From NCBI GenBank assembly GCA_029063895.1, contig JAIDNJ010000053.1, positions 1 through 48,875 of the forward strand: a stretch of DNA of 48,875 nt, in the 5' to 3' direction. This stretch comes from Muribaculaceae bacterium (lineage in GTDB: Bacteria; Bacteroidota; Bacteroidia; Bacteroidales; Muribaculaceae). The notes under the pieces are model-generated. The model made no database searches. It was given only the letters and a program-made list of their open reading frames with translations, and had not been told where the DNA came from. Positions 34,707-43,721 of this stretch are shown here, piece by piece; position 1 is the stretch's first letter; every line of letters begins with the position of its first letter. The translations under genes and the position numbers were made by a program.

Positions 34707-36227
34707 ATGAAGATTTTCACAACCGAGGAAATTCGGGAAATTGATAAATATACAGTCGAGGTTGAAGGGGTATCGCCGCTCGACCTGATTGAAAAAGTCG
34801 GTGAAGGCATCGTGGCCGAGGTAACGTCGCGATGGCTTCCAACCAAACCCGTGACTATTTTTGCCGGTCCGGGTAACAACGGTGCCGATGCGCTTGCGGC
34901 GGCACGTCTTCTATATGAAAAAGGGTTCAAGCCCAAGACATTTTTATTTAACATTGGCGGTGACCGTCTGAGCCCCGACTGTCAGGCATGCCGTGACCGT
35001 CTCGTGTCGCTTCCCGGGATAGATTTTACCGAGATTATCAACAACTTCTCGTTGCCCGACCTGATGAAAACTCATCTTGTCATTGACGGATTGTTTGGAT
35101 CGGGATTGCGCGACCACCTCACCGGCGGCTTCACCTCGCTCGTACAATATATCAACGAATCGCGTGCGACAGTCATCTCGATTGACGTTCCGTCGGGAAT
35201 GTTTGGCGACTGGAATAAAGACTCGATTCACCGCAATGTGATTCATGCCGATATCACTCTTGCAATTCAGTTCCCTCGTCCGGCTTTCTTCCTACGTGAA
35301 AATGCCGAGCTTGTCGGTGAATGGAAGATACTGGACATCGGTCTCAGCCAAAAAGCATCGGCCACTATCCTGCCTACCTACTACATGATAGAGAGCAACG
35401 ATGTAAAACGCAAACTCAAACGCCGCCATAATTTCGTCACCAAAGCCGACCTCGGTTCAGCCGCTATCATCGCCGGCAGCTACGGCATGATGGGAGCCGC
35501 TGTACTTGCGACAAAAGCCGCTATAAGAGGCGGTGTAGGCAAGGTAACCGCGATATCTCCGCGCTGTGGTTTCAACATATTGCAGTCGACGGTGCCCGAT
35601 GCCCTTTTCCTGGCCGATAAAAATGAGGTGATTCTCACCAATATTTCATTGAGATATGACTACTCGGCCATCGCCATCGGTCCCGGTATCGGCACCCACG
35701 AGCATACAGTCTCGGCTGTCGATGACTTCCTCGCCTCGATGAAACGCCCGCTCATTGTCGACGCCGACGCGCTAAACTGCATAGCCAAACGCCCGGCTAT
35801 GCTCAACAACCTGCCGGTAATGTCGATAATCACACCTCATGCAGGCGAATTTGACCGTCTGTTCGGACATCATTCAACCGATTATGAGCGTTTAACCAAA
35901 GCAATTGAAGTTTCACAACAATATAATATTTTCATAATATTAAAGAGCCACTACACGGCTATCATCCGTCCCGACGGCAAGATTTATTTCAACTCGTCGG
36001 GTACACCGGCGATGGCCACAGCCGGTTCAGGGGACTGCCTCACCGGACTTATAGCGTCGCTACTCGCCCAGGGATATCTCCCCGAAATCGCCGCGATAAT
36101 GGGAGTGTTTATCCACGGACGCGCCGGTGAGATAGCCGAACAACGCCAGAGCCTGTATTCGGTCAGCGCTATGGATATCTGTGACTGCATAGGCCCGGCC
36201 ATCAACTCTATTATGGAATCAGACTGA
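34707..36227 (+). CDS. nnr: Bifunctional NAD(P)H-hydrate epimerase / ADP-dependent NAD(P)H-hydrate dehydratase
   Basis: A 506-residue repair enzyme that restores hydrated NADH and NADPH. The N-terminal YjeF_N epimerase domain (about 1-215) contains FAGPGNNGADALAAARLL. The C-terminal carbohydrate-kinase-fold domain (about 230-500) has GSYGMMGAAVLATKAAIRGG, VDADALN, ITPHAGEFDRL and TAGSGDCLTGLIASLLAQG, with the GSGD catalytic motif. The domain order is that of the usual bacterial fusion. It leads a closely spaced run with the DUF4831, DUF59 and LpxH-like genes. Confidence 0.93.
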   Translation: MKIFTTEEIREIDKYTVEVEGVSPLDLIEKVGEGIVAEVTSRWLPTKPVTIFAGPGNNGADALAAARLLYEKGFKPKTFLFNIGGDRLSPDCQACRDRLVSLPGIDFTEIINNFSLPDLMKTHLVIDGLFGSGLRDHLTGGFTSLVQYINESRATVISIDVPSGMFGDWNKDSIHRNVIHADITLAIQFPRPAFFLRENAELVGEWKILDIGLSQKASATILPTYYMIESNDVKRKLKRRHNFVTKADLGSAAIIAGSYGMMGAAVLATKAAIRGGVGKVTAISPRCGFNILQSTVPDALFLADKNEVILTNISLRYDYSAIAIGPGIGTHEHTVSAVDDFLASMKRPLIVDADALNCIAKRPAMLNNLPVMSIITPHAGEFDRLFGHHSTDYERLTKAIEVSQQYNIFIILKSHYTAIIRPDGKIYFNSSGTPAMATAGSGDCLTGLIASLLAQGYLPEIAAIMGVFIHGRAGEIAEQRQSLYSVSAMDICDCIGPAINSIMESD

Positions 36228-36234
36228 CTCTCAA

Positions 36235-37323
36235 ATGAAATTCAAGAACCTACTCACAACCGTAGCGGCAGTATCGGCTACACTGACACTGACCGCACAG
36301 ACAACCCAGAAGTTCACGGCCACCAAAGCCAATGAGTATGGTATTGCCTATACTCTCCCCTCGACGATGCTCGACATCACCATCGAGACCGAGACGACTG
36401 TAAAAGAGCCGGGCCGCTTCTATAAATATGCAAAAAAATACCTGAACATCGACAATCCTATATCAGAAAAAAGCGTTGATGTAAAGGTGAAAAGCGTCAC
36501 TGTCACCACTCGCGGAGTCGCAAACCCCGACCGTCGTTATCTGGTCAATTTCAAACCGGGGACAATTCCGTTTATGATGATTAATGACGAGAACCTTCCC
36601 ATCTCGATAAATACCGAGAAAGTGCTAACCACCGATGAGGTGAAGCTGCCGGTTGCAGTCGACGCCAAGCCGACACCACTCGAAACCGACGCCGCCCGTC
36701 AGGTCTTGAATGAAGAAATGCTTCAGAGCCAGTCGACAGCCAAACGCGCCGAGCTTGCCGCCGCCCAGATTTATGCTCTGCGCCAATCCCGCACCGACCT
36801 CATCACCGGACAATCGGAATCGATGCCGCCCGATGGTAAAGCGATGCAGATTGTAATGGACAATATCGAGGCTCAGGAGGCCGCCCTTGTAGCGATGTTT
36901 GTAGGAACGACCAAAGTATCAACCCGAGTATCAACAGTGTCGTTTGACCCGTCGGAAGATGTCAACGACATGATACTTGCCCGCATATCGCCCGACGGAG
37001 TTGTGGAGCCTGACGACTTGTCGGGAGCACCGCTCTACCTGTCGGTAACGACAGTCGAGGAAGGAAAGATGCCGGTTGATGAAAAAGGCAAGGAGATTCC
37101 GTTCCCCAAAAACGGTTTTGCCTACTGCATACCCGGAAAAGCCGAAATCAAAGTAACATTTGACGGCAAGACAATGGCCGACAAGCGTATCGAACTTGCC
37201 CAGGCCGGAGTTGTTTACGGGCTCAACCCCAACTCGTTTACCGACAAAAAAGAACCAATTTACCTGATTTTTGACCCCACTACCGGAGCCGCTGCCGAAA
37301 TCGGCTCGGCCAACCGCCAGTAA
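36235..37323 (+). CDS. DUF4831 family exported protein
   Basis: A 362-residue protein with an N-terminal signal peptide (LLTTVAAVSATLTLTAQ). The mature part (EYGIAYTLPSTMLDI, ETTVKEPGRFYKYAKKYL, VTVTTRGVANPDRRYLVNF) agrees with the Bacteroidetes DUF4831 family. No enzyme motif is visible. It probably resides in the periplasm or at the outer membrane. It starts 7 bases after the nnr stop. Confidence 0.75.
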   Translation: MKFKNLLTTVAAVSATLTLTAQTTQKFTATKANEYGIAYTLPSTMLDITIETETTVKEPGRFYKYAKKYLNIDNPISEKSVDVKVKSVTVTTRGVANPDRRYLVNFKPGTIPFMMINDENLPISINTEKVLTTDEVKLPVAVDAKPTPLETDAARQVLNEEMLQSQSTAKRAELAAAQIYALRQSRTDLITGQSESMPPDGKAMQIVMDNIEAQEAALVAMFVGTTKVSTRVSTVSFDPSEDVNDMILARISPDGVVEPDDLSGAPLYLSVTTVEEGKMPVDEKGKEIPFPKNGFAYCIPGKAEIKVTFDGKTMADKRIELAQAGVVYGLNPNSFTDKKEPIYLIFDPTTGAAAEIGSANRQ

Positions 37324-37341
37324 CATAACAACACCCTGCCC

Positions 37342-37662
37342 ATGACACCCGAACAGCGACTTGAGCTTGAAGAAAAAGTAATTAAAATGTTGCGCACTGT
37401 CTATGACCCCGAAATCCCGGTGGACATCTACAGTCTGGGACTCGTATATAAAATCGACATCGACGATGATGCCAATCTCAACATTGACATGACCATGACT
37501 GCGCCCAACTGCCCCATGGCCGACTTTATTCTCGATGATGCCCGCATTAAACTTGAATCAATCGAAGGAATCAAATCGGTTAACATCAACATTGTCTTTG
37601 AACCGGAATGGACTCAGGACATGATGAGTGAAGAAGCAAAACTCGAACTCGGATTTCTTTAA
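37342..37662 (+). CDS. DUF59/MIP18-family protein (SufT/PaaD-like, Fe-S assembly)
   Basis: A 106-residue soluble protein that is a single DUF59 domain. It has VYDPEIPVDIYSLGLVYKI and the conserved MTAPNCPMADFI with the family's cysteine. Members help deliver iron-sulfur clusters, or act in ring hydroxylases (PaaD). In Bacteroidetes the stand-alone form is usually linked to Fe-S work. LipA, an Fe-S enzyme, lies 4 kb upstream, but not in a visible operon with it. Confidence 0.88.
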   Translation: MTPEQRLELEEKVIKMLRTVYDPEIPVDIYSLGLVYKIDIDDDANLNIDMTMTAPNCPMADFILDDARIKLESIEGIKSVNINIVFEPEWTQDMMSEEAKLELGFL

Positions 37663-37682
37663 CCGGTTTTCAAGTCAACCCG

Positions 37683-38456
37683 ATGGGACGAGCCTACTTC
37701 ATATCAGACCTTCATCTGGGAGCGAGTTATCTTGCCAACGACAAAATCAACAGGGAAAAGACAGTATGCAATTTTCTTGAAAGCATCGCCGACGATGCCG
37801 ACAGCCTCTATCTCGTCGGTGATATTCTCGACTATTGGTTTGAGTACCGTAATGTTGTTCCGCGCGGTTATATCCGATTTTTCGGCACGCTTGCCCGTCT
37901 GGCCGACCGTGGTATAAAAATCACGTGGATGATTGGCAACCATGACATCTGGATTTTTGACTATCTGCCGCGTGAAATAGGAATGAGAGTTATCGACGGC
38001 GAGTTAATAGAGGAGATACTTGGCAGCCGCTTTTATATAACCCATGGGGATGGATGCGGTAAACGCACACTCGGATTCAGATTTATCAGAAGTGTTTTCC
38101 GCAATCGGTTCTGTCAAAAAATATATTCCGGAATACATCCGCGATGGACAATTCCGTTTGCCCTTTCATGGTCGAGCCACAGCCGCAAGGCCGATCATTC
38201 TTATGCCGAGCCTATAATCGAGCCTGAAAAAGACTCATACGTCCGGTTTGCAATAGACTATAACACTACTCACGCCAATGAAAAGGTAAGCCGTTTTGTC
38301 TTTGGTCACCGTCACATCGTGCTCGATTATACCACACCCGATGGGTCGGAAGTTATCATTTTAGGAGACTGGATTAACCATTTTACATACGGAGTATTTG
38401 ATGGTAAAACCTTTGAATTGTGTAAGTATAATGGCAAAATGATATTAAACGCATAA
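37683..38456 (+). CDS. lpxH: UDP-2,3-diacylglucosamine diphosphatase (LpxH-like metallophosphoesterase)
   Basis: A 257-residue calcineurin-type phosphoesterase. The metal-binding motifs in order are ISDLHLG, VGDILDYWF, GNHDIW, THGDG and FGHRH. The YWF after GDxxD and the overall length fit LpxH or LpxH2, which makes lipid X in lipid A synthesis. Other metallophosphoesterases share these motifs, so the substrate is inferred. It is the last gene of the nnr run. Confidence 0.82.
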   Translation: MGRAYFISDLHLGASYLANDKINREKTVCNFLESIADDADSLYLVGDILDYWFEYRNVVPRGYIRFFGTLARLADRGIKITWMIGNHDIWIFDYLPREIGMRVIDGELIEEILGSRFYITHGDGCGKRTLGFRFIRSVFRNRFCQKIYSGIHPRWTIPFALSWSSHSRKADHSYAEPIIEPEKDSYVRFAIDYNTTHANEKVSRFVFGHRHIVLDYTTPDGSEVIILGDWINHFTYGVFDGKTFELCKYNGKMILNA

Positions 38457-38788
38457 CATTTAACAATATTTTAGGTTTATACTAATTTTTCGCTCAACTC
38501 CATATAAATCTATAATTCAGACAGTTATCTATACCAGTATAGGCTTCAAATCATTTCAGCTCCAAAAAACATGTTTTATAACATATAAATTTGTTTTGCG
38601 AGACAAGAATTTATCCCGAACTTTGTCACGCAAATCTAAAACAATCTTTTTTACCTTAGAAATTGTACCTATTGGAAACCATAAAGAGGAGCTTAGTGAT
38701 AAGCTCCTTCTTTAGTTTTTATAGAGAGGTACAATTATCATCCTATTTATATAAGGTATTAAAATCACATTTATAACTTACTACAATA
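38457..38788. other. Long AT-rich gap before cobD with nested hairpin leader
   Basis: This gap of 332 bases contains two possible -7 boxes, TAAATTTG (38586-38593) and GAACTTTG (38617-38624). They are followed by an outer inverted repeat, AATTGTACCT (38661-38670) and AGGTACAATT (38727-38736), which encloses a terminator-like hairpin. I find no cobalamin riboswitch core (no B12 box). No protein-coding frame is supported. Confidence 0.5.
38683..38719 (+). terminator. Intrinsic terminator or attenuator upstream of cobD
   Basis: GGAGCTTA (38688-38695) and TAAGCTCC (38700-38707) form a perfect 8-bp stem with a GTGA loop. A flanking AAAG/CTTT pair extends it, and a T-rich tail TTTAGTTTTTAT follows. 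It lies about 230 bases after the lpxH stop and 70 bases before the cobD start. It could end an lpxH transcript, a small RNA, or a regulated cobD leader. Confidence 0.7.
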
Positions 38789-39814
38789 ATGATTGACGGA
38801 CACGGTGACGATATTTTCCGATATGGCGACATGGTTGAAGTAAACTTCAGCACAAATATTCATCAAGGCGTTGACCATTCCAACCTGATGAGACATCTGG
38901 GCACATGTACTCGACTGTTGTCCAACTATCCCGAACCCGAACCTCGCAGCGTCGAGGCAAGACTTGCTCTCAATCACAATATTGATGCCGACAACGTTAT
39001 CGTCACCAACGGCGCAACCGAATCAATATATCTCATTGCCCGGAAAAAGGCCGGAAGCGACTCTGAAATTGTCGTTCCGACATTCCGCGAATATCAGGAC
39101 GCATGTAAAATGTTTGGCCACAATGTAAGTTTCATCACCGAACAGAATTTTTACACGGGCAAACGTCCGGACTGCCGTGATGGTATCGTGTGGTTGTGCA
39201 ATCCCAACAATCCGACCGGGAAAGTCTTTGCGCGCGATTATCTTCTCGACCTGATTGACTCGATGCCCGGCAAACTGTTTGTAATAGATCAGGCCTATGC
39301 CGACTATGCGACAGCCAAAGTCCTGAGCATTGCCGATGTCACAAGTCGCCATAACGTCATCATGCTCCACTCACTTACAAAGCAATTTGCCATCCCCGGA
39401 CTAAGAATAGGATATGCAATAGCTTCAGCAACTATTGTATCGGGACTTAAAAAATTGCGCATGCCATGGGCTGTCAATTCATTTGCAATCGAGGCAGCCC
39501 ATTATCTGCTCAACCATGCCGATGAGTACAGGATTGACCCGACCATGCTTAACAATGAGGCACGCCGTATTGCATCGGCTTTGAAAAGACTTGGAATATC
39601 AAGTGGGCCGACCGACTGTAATTTCATACTTTGCCGGCTCCCCCGCCCAACATCGGCTCACCTTAAAAAGTGGCTTGTAGAGCAACACGGGCTACTCATA
39701 CGCGATGCTTCAAATTTTGAGACACTCGACGACCGTTATTTCCGCATAGCCGCTCAAGACGCCAAAAGTAATGACCGTCTTATAAAATGTATTGAAAAAT
39801 GGATTTCGTTATAG
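38789..39814 (+). CDS. cobD: L-threonine-O-3-phosphate decarboxylase-like (CobD/CobC family)
   Basis: A 341-residue fold-type I PLP enzyme. It begins with GHGDDIF and NFSTNIH, the family start. It contains VTNGATESIYLIA, CNPNNPTGK and the PLP lysine in SLTKQFAIPGLRIGY. The product, aminopropanol phosphate, is the linker joined to the corrin ring. The next gene, cbiB, does exactly that joining and overlaps by 16 bases, which strongly supports the assignment over histidinol-phosphate aminotransferase. Confidence 0.88.
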   Translation: MIDGHGDDIFRYGDMVEVNFSTNIHQGVDHSNLMRHLGTCTRLLSNYPEPEPRSVEARLALNHNIDADNVIVTNGATESIYLIARKKAGSDSEIVVPTFREYQDACKMFGHNVSFITEQNFYTGKRPDCRDGIVWLCNPNNPTGKVFARDYLLDLIDSMPGKLFVIDQAYADYATAKVLSIADVTSRHNVIMLHSLTKQFAIPGLRIGYAIASATIVSGLKKLRMPWAVNSFAIEAAHYLLNHADEYRIDPTMLNNEARRIASALKRLGISSGPTDCNFILCRLPRPTSAHLKKWLVEQHGLLIRDASNFETLDDRYFRIAAQDAKSNDRLIKCIEKWISL

Positions 39815-40734
39815 CACTTCTACCATTATTAACAGGCAGCCTACTTGACTTAGCATTTGGAGACCCGGAGCGGTTACCCCATCCGATTGTATGGTTTGGT
39901 AAAATCATATCTAAACTCGAGCACCGGTTAAACAACGGTTCAAATAAAAAAATAAAAGGCGGAATTGTCGCTGTCTTTCTAATAGCCGGAGTATTTGCAC
40001 TCACATCGCTATTACTCCATATGATCTCACCGATAGTGTGGCTCAACATTGCCATCCAGGCGATTCTCATTTTCTACTGTCTCGCCGGCACAACCCTTAT
40101 AAGGGAAGTAAAAATGACATTTGAAGCCATCGACAGGTCTCTCGAAGCCGGCAGGAAACAGGTTGGCCGGATTGTAGGACGTGACACGTCTGAACTATCG
40201 GCCATAGAAATAAGGACAGCTGCTCTTGAAACACTGGCCGAGAATCTCAGCGACGGAGTAATCGCACCGCTTTTCTGGTATGCGGTAGCCGGTGTTCCAG
40301 GCATGCTTGCCTATAAAATGGTTAATACTCTTGACTCCATGATTGGTTACCGCAACGAACGCTATCGCGACTTCGGGTGCGTGGCAGCTCATATCGATGA
40401 TATCGCCAACTACCTTCCGGCACGCCTGACAGCTTTACTGATGGTGATTACATCGGGACACATCGGGTTAATTAAATTTGTAAAGAAATTTGGCCGGGAA
40501 CATGCCAGCCCCAACAGCGGGTATCCCGAAGCTGCAATGGCCGGTATCCTCGATTGCCGTTTTGGAGGACCGCACAACTATTTTGGCGAGACGGTTGACA
40601 AGCCTTTTATAGGTGTGACTCAACGTGACTTCTCTACAGCCGATGTCATCAAAGCAATAAATATAAACCGACGTGCCGAGCTAATGGCCATTGTCCTGAC
40701 AGCCATTGTCAAGATATCGGTAGTGCTGATATAA
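39799..40734 (+). CDS. cbiB: Adenosylcobinamide-phosphate synthase (CbiB)
   Basis: A 311-residue membrane protein with several helices. The signature DLAFGDPERLPHPIVWFG is at the N-terminus, and later TAALETLAENLSDGVIAPLFW, MVNTLDSMIGYRNERYRDFG and RFGGPHNYFGE appear. It attaches aminopropanol (phosphate) to adenosylcobyric acid. With cobD it forms a two-gene unit; the nucleotide-loop genes cobU, cobT and cobS and the corrin genes are not in the window. It converges with rsgA, only 9 bases away. Confidence 0.92.
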   Translation: MDFVIALLPLLTGSLLDLAFGDPERLPHPIVWFGKIISKLEHRLNNGSNKKIKGGIVAVFLIAGVFALTSLLLHMISPIVWLNIAIQAILIFYCLAGTTLIREVKMTFEAIDRSLEAGRKQVGRIVGRDTSELSAIEIRTAALETLAENLSDGVIAPLFWYAVAGVPGMLAYKMVNTLDSMIGYRNERYRDFGCVAAHIDDIANYLPARLTALLMVITSGHIGLIKFVKKFGREHASPNSGYPEAAMAGILDCRFGGPHNYFGETVDKPFIGVTQRDFSTADVIKAININRRAELMAIVLTAIVKISVVLI

Positions 40735-40743
40735 TACAGCCGG

Positions 40744-41691
40744 TCAATAACCTTTGCGATATTTGTCAGGGTCGATATCGTCGAGAATACTTAAATAGGA
40801 ATTGAAGCGTGATTGAGCGATGAGATTTTCATCAAGAGCGCGTTGCACCGCACACCCCGGTTCTCCCGTGTGAGTGCAGTCACCATACCGGCAGTCGCGT
40901 CCTGTTTCAAATATCTCGGGGAAATAGTGGGACACTTCCTGGCGTGTCATTTCAATGGTACCGAAACCGCGTACACCGGGGGTGTCAATTATCCAGCCTC
41001 CTTTATCACCCGGCAAACGGAACATTTCAGAGAAAGTAGTGGTGTGCATACCGGTATCATGGATATCTGAAATCTCGGCAGTCTTGAGGTCAAGACCGGG
41101 TATGAGAGTATTGATCAGCGATGATTTTCCTACGCCCGAGTTTCCCGAGAATAGCGAAATTTTGCCCTCGATACATTCCTTAAGCTTGTCGACACCCTCG
41201 CCGGTGCGCGCCGAGAGCTCTATGACTTTGTAGCCTATCGAACGATAAAGATATGTCACGGCGTCAAGCAATTCCCGGTCGTCGGGAGTATCGAGCATAT
41301 CGATTTTGTTAATCACGAGAATGGCCTCGACACGATAGGCCTCGGCTGTAGCGAGAAAACGGTCGATAAATGTTGTCGATGTCGTCGGATGGGCAAGCGT
41401 GGCGACCAAGACTGCATAATCGAGATTTGAGGCCAGTATATGGGACTCTTTTGAAAGATTACTGGCACGACGGATGATGTAGTTGCGTCGCTGATGTATA
41501 GCAGTTATAAAGCCCGTACCGTCGGGATTGACTGTCACATCGACAATATCGCCGACCGCAACGGGGTTTGTTGTACGGATTCCCTTAAGTCGGAAATTTC
41601 CCTTTATTTTACAATTTATCTCCTTGCCGGTAGCGCGGTCGAGAGCAACATACCAGCTGCCTGTATTTCTAATGACAAGTGCTTCCATCAA
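40744..41691 (-). CDS. rsgA: Ribosome small subunit-dependent GTPase RsgA
   Basis: A 315-residue circularly permuted GTPase that helps 30S maturation. The N-terminal OB fold is followed by the permuted G motifs: NKIDML (G4) comes before the P-loop FSGNSGVGKSSLINTL (G1) and DTPGVRGFG (G3). The C-terminal zinc-binding part has CRYGDCTHTGEPGC. Length is normal. It lies 24 bases after the plsC-like gene on the same strand. Confidence 0.95.
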   Translation of the reverse strand: MMEALVIRNTGSWYVALDRATGKEINCKIKGNFRLKGIRTTNPVAVGDIVDVTVNPDGTGFITAIHQRRNYIIRRASNLSKESHILASNLDYAVLVATLAHPTTSTTFIDRFLATAEAYRVEAILVINKIDMLDTPDDRELLDAVTYLYRSIGYKVIELSARTGEGVDKLKECIEGKISLFSGNSGVGKSSLINTLIPGLDLKTAEISDIHDTGMHTTTFSEMFRLPGDKGGWIIDTPGVRGFGTIEMTRQEVSHYFPEIFETGRDCRYGDCTHTGEPGCAVQRALDENLIAQSRFNSYLSILDDIDPDKYRKGY

Positions 41692-41715
41692 TAATATTTT
41701 TACAAATAAAACACC

Positions 41716-42444
41716 TCACGAGCGAAAACGTTGAGGAAGCGACTCATTTATAATTTCAAATGTTTGCTTCATAACCGGTTGCAAATCGGCATCGGGAGCC
41801 GGGGCAGGAATCGGATGATGAATCGTGAGCTTTATCGTGCCGTATCGCGGAAGGAACCTTGTGCGCGGAAGCACCTGAAAAGCACCGTCGATTGTCACAG
41901 GTACAAGCGCGAGGCCAAATTCACGTGAAAGCTGATAGGCTCCGCGTTTGAATCGTCCCATTTTGCCGGTGAAAGTACGCGAGCCTTCGGGAAAGACGAC
42001 GAGTGAATCACCATCCTTGAGAGTATGCTCGGCACCGTGAAACGTATGCAGAACCGCCGCAGAGCTTGAGTTGTCGACAAAAATGTGTCCGGCCTTTTCA
42101 CAAGCTAAGCCGACAAACGGAATTTTACGCAGACTCTTTTTCATCATCCATTTGAAATTATGATCAAGATAGCCATAAATTGAAAAGATGTCATAAGCGC
42201 CCTGATGATTGGCTACAAAGACATATGAAGTGCCTGTATTAATATTTTCGCGACCCGACACACGGACCCTTACAAACATGAGCACACACCAGGCCTTGGC
42301 CCAGATGTGAGGAGGATAATAGCCCCACCATCGACCATTAAAAAGAACTGAACCGACAGCAGTAACAAGAGCTGTAATGATTGTCAGGACAATCAACACG
42401 GGCAAAGCGAAACAAATCTGGTATATCCGATAAAGTACAATCAT
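41716..42444 (-). CDS. 1-acyl-sn-glycerol-3-phosphate acyltransferase (PlsC-like)
   Basis: A 242-residue membrane-associated acyltransferase. An N-terminal hydrophobic helix pair (ALPVLIVLTIITALVTAVG) is followed by the catalytic ANHQGAYD (H-x4-D) and the FPEGSRT block. It makes phosphatidic acid from lysophosphatidic acid. It is a second PlsC-superfamily enzyme besides GlsA at 8614, and has the usual HX4D spacing. A promoter box lies just upstream, back to back with that of the Lnb gene. Confidence 0.88.
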   Translation of the reverse strand: MIVLYRIYQICFALPVLIVLTIITALVTAVGSVLFNGRWWGYYPPHIWAKAWCVLMFVRVRVSGRENINTGTSYVFVANHQGAYDIFSIYGYLDHNFKWMMKKSLRKIPFVGLACEKAGHIFVDNSSSAAVLHTFHGAEHTLKDGDSLVVFPEGSRTFTGKMGRFKRGAYQLSREFGLALVPVTIDGAFQVLPRTRFLPRYGTIKLTIHHPIPAPAPDADLQPVMKQTFEIINESLPQRFRS

Positions 42445-42465
42445 ATTTCATGAGCTTTTATTCCA

Positions 42466-42473
42466 CAAATATA
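42466..42473 (-). promoter_or_regulatory. -7 box (TATATTTG) for the plsC-rsgA pair
   Basis: On the minus strand TATATTTG fits the consensus, with a leader of about 15-20 bases to the ATG at 42444. Confidence 0.5.
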
Positions 42474-42496
42474 GACAAAAAAACGCAAAAATTTTG

Positions 42497-42504
42497 TATT
42501 TTTG
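42497..42504 (+). promoter_or_regulatory. -7 box (TATTTTTG) for the Lnb/DUF4105 gene
   Basis: It fits TAnnTTTG and lies 18 bases before the ATG at 42522. It is divergent from the plsC box, with 23 bases between the two. Confidence 0.5.
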
Positions 42505-42521
42505 CACACTGAAATAAAAAA

Positions 42522-43721
42522 ATGAAGATTTTTAAAAGCATATTACCGGTTTTGATGGCTGCTCTGATTTTTTTTCAAGGCAACGCCTACGAAATCAAGA
42601 CCGATTCCATACCTGACACCGCCATATCGCTGCTGATATGTTCGCCGGGCTCCGAGATTTACGAGCTGGAGGGACACGCTGCCATGCGCATTGTTCATCC
42701 GATTTATGGCGACGTCACTGTCAATTGGGGACTTTTTGACTTCAACACTCCAAACTTTGCATACCGTTTTACTAAAGGGGAAACCGACTACCGGGCCGGA
42801 GCAACTCCGACCGACCTTTTTGTCGGCCTCTATCAACGGGAAGGCCGCACAGTCACCGAGATTCCTGTAAAACTGACACCCGACGAGGCCAAACGAGTCA
42901 TAGATCTCGTAACCGAGAATCTAAGGCCCGAAAATCGTGTTTACCGATACAACTACCTATATGACAACTGCTCGACCCGCCCTCTTGCCATCATAGAAAA
43001 AGCTACCGGAGACAGCATTTCGCTCAAATTACCCGATGATATCGCCGAGGGGGAAACATTCCGTACACTCATGAGCCGGTATCACCAAAACTACCCATGG
43101 TATCAGTTTGGTATTGACCTTGCCCTTGGTAACGGCATCGATAAAAAGGTAACACCGCGCGACGCGACATTTGCTCCGGTCATTCTTCTCAACCAAATTT
43201 CAGGACAAAATGACCGGTTCGGACAACCGGTTGTCCTTACATCACCCGTCACAACCAACGGTGGACCCGCCGGACCGACACCGTTGTATCTCACTCCTAT
43301 ATTTATTGGCTGGATTGTTTTTGCGATAGCACTTATCCTGACAGTGGCAGGAACGAGACTGAAAAAAGTGGCTCTATGGTTTGACCGCGTCTATTACCTG
43401 GCCGTCGCATTGTCCGGACTTTTACTGACCTTTCTTATATTTGTATCGGTCCACGAAGCCACATCGCCCAACTGGTTATACCTTTGGTTGAACCCTTTGG
43501 CCTTTACAGTTGTTATAGGAATCGGGACAAAACGGCTTGTAACTTTGGTTTTGTTCTACCAATTAATTAACTTTGCATCATTAATTGCACTTTGCATCAT
43601 AGCGGCAACCGGAATCCAATCGCTAAACGCGGCATTTTATCCGTTGATTTTGGCCGATTTGCTCCGCTCCGCAAATTATATTTATAGAAATAAATCATGT
43701 CTGTCAAGAAAAAGCTACTGA
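42522..43721 (+). CDS. lnb: Lnb-type lipoprotein N-acyltransferase (DUF4105)
   Basis: A 399-residue protein. A signal-type hydrophobic helix is followed by the DUF4105 (Lnb N-terminal periplasmic) domain at about residues 25-210. Candidate catalytic residues are H52 in ELEGHAAMRI and C150 in YLYDNCSTRP. The C-terminal third has about five membrane helices. Bacteroidota lack Lnt, and recent work assigned lipoprotein N-acylation in this phylum to this family; I recall that assignment and cannot check it here. The neighbour plsC, transcribed divergently, supplies the diacyl lipids such an enzyme could use. The 3' end overlaps the next gene by 25 bases. Confidence 0.8.
   Translation: MKIFKSILPVLMAALIFFQGNAYEIKTDSIPDTAISLLICSPGSEIYELEGHAAMRIVHPIYGDVTVNWGLFDFNTPNFAYRFTKGETDYRAGATPTDLFVGLYQREGRTVTEIPVKLTPDEAKRVIDLVTENLRPENRVYRYNYLYDNCSTRPLAIIEKATGDSISLKLPDDIAEGETFRTLMSRYHQNYPWYQFGIDLALGNGIDKKVTPRDATFAPVILLNQISGQNDRFGQPVVLTSPVTTNGGPAGPTPLYLTPIFIGWIVFAIALILTVAGTRLKKVALWFDRVYYLAVALSGLLLTFLIFVSVHEATSPNWLYLWLNPLAFTVVIGIGTKRLVTLVLFYQLINFASLIALCIIAATGIQSLNAAFYPLILADLLRSANYIYRNKSCLSRKSY
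43540..43575 (+). promoter_or_regulatory. Possible internal promoter(s) inside the Lnb gene
   Basis: TAACTTTG occurs at 43540-43547 and again at 43568-43575. The first contains a TTTG that is 20 bases before the second, so together they read as a full -33/-7 promoter about 120 bases before the next start. Both are in coding DNA and may be chance. Confidence 0.35.

Noticed and set aside
38457-38788. Cobalamin riboswitch before cobD
   Set aside because: I looked for the conserved B12-box and core pairing and did not find them; only the nested hairpin is supported.
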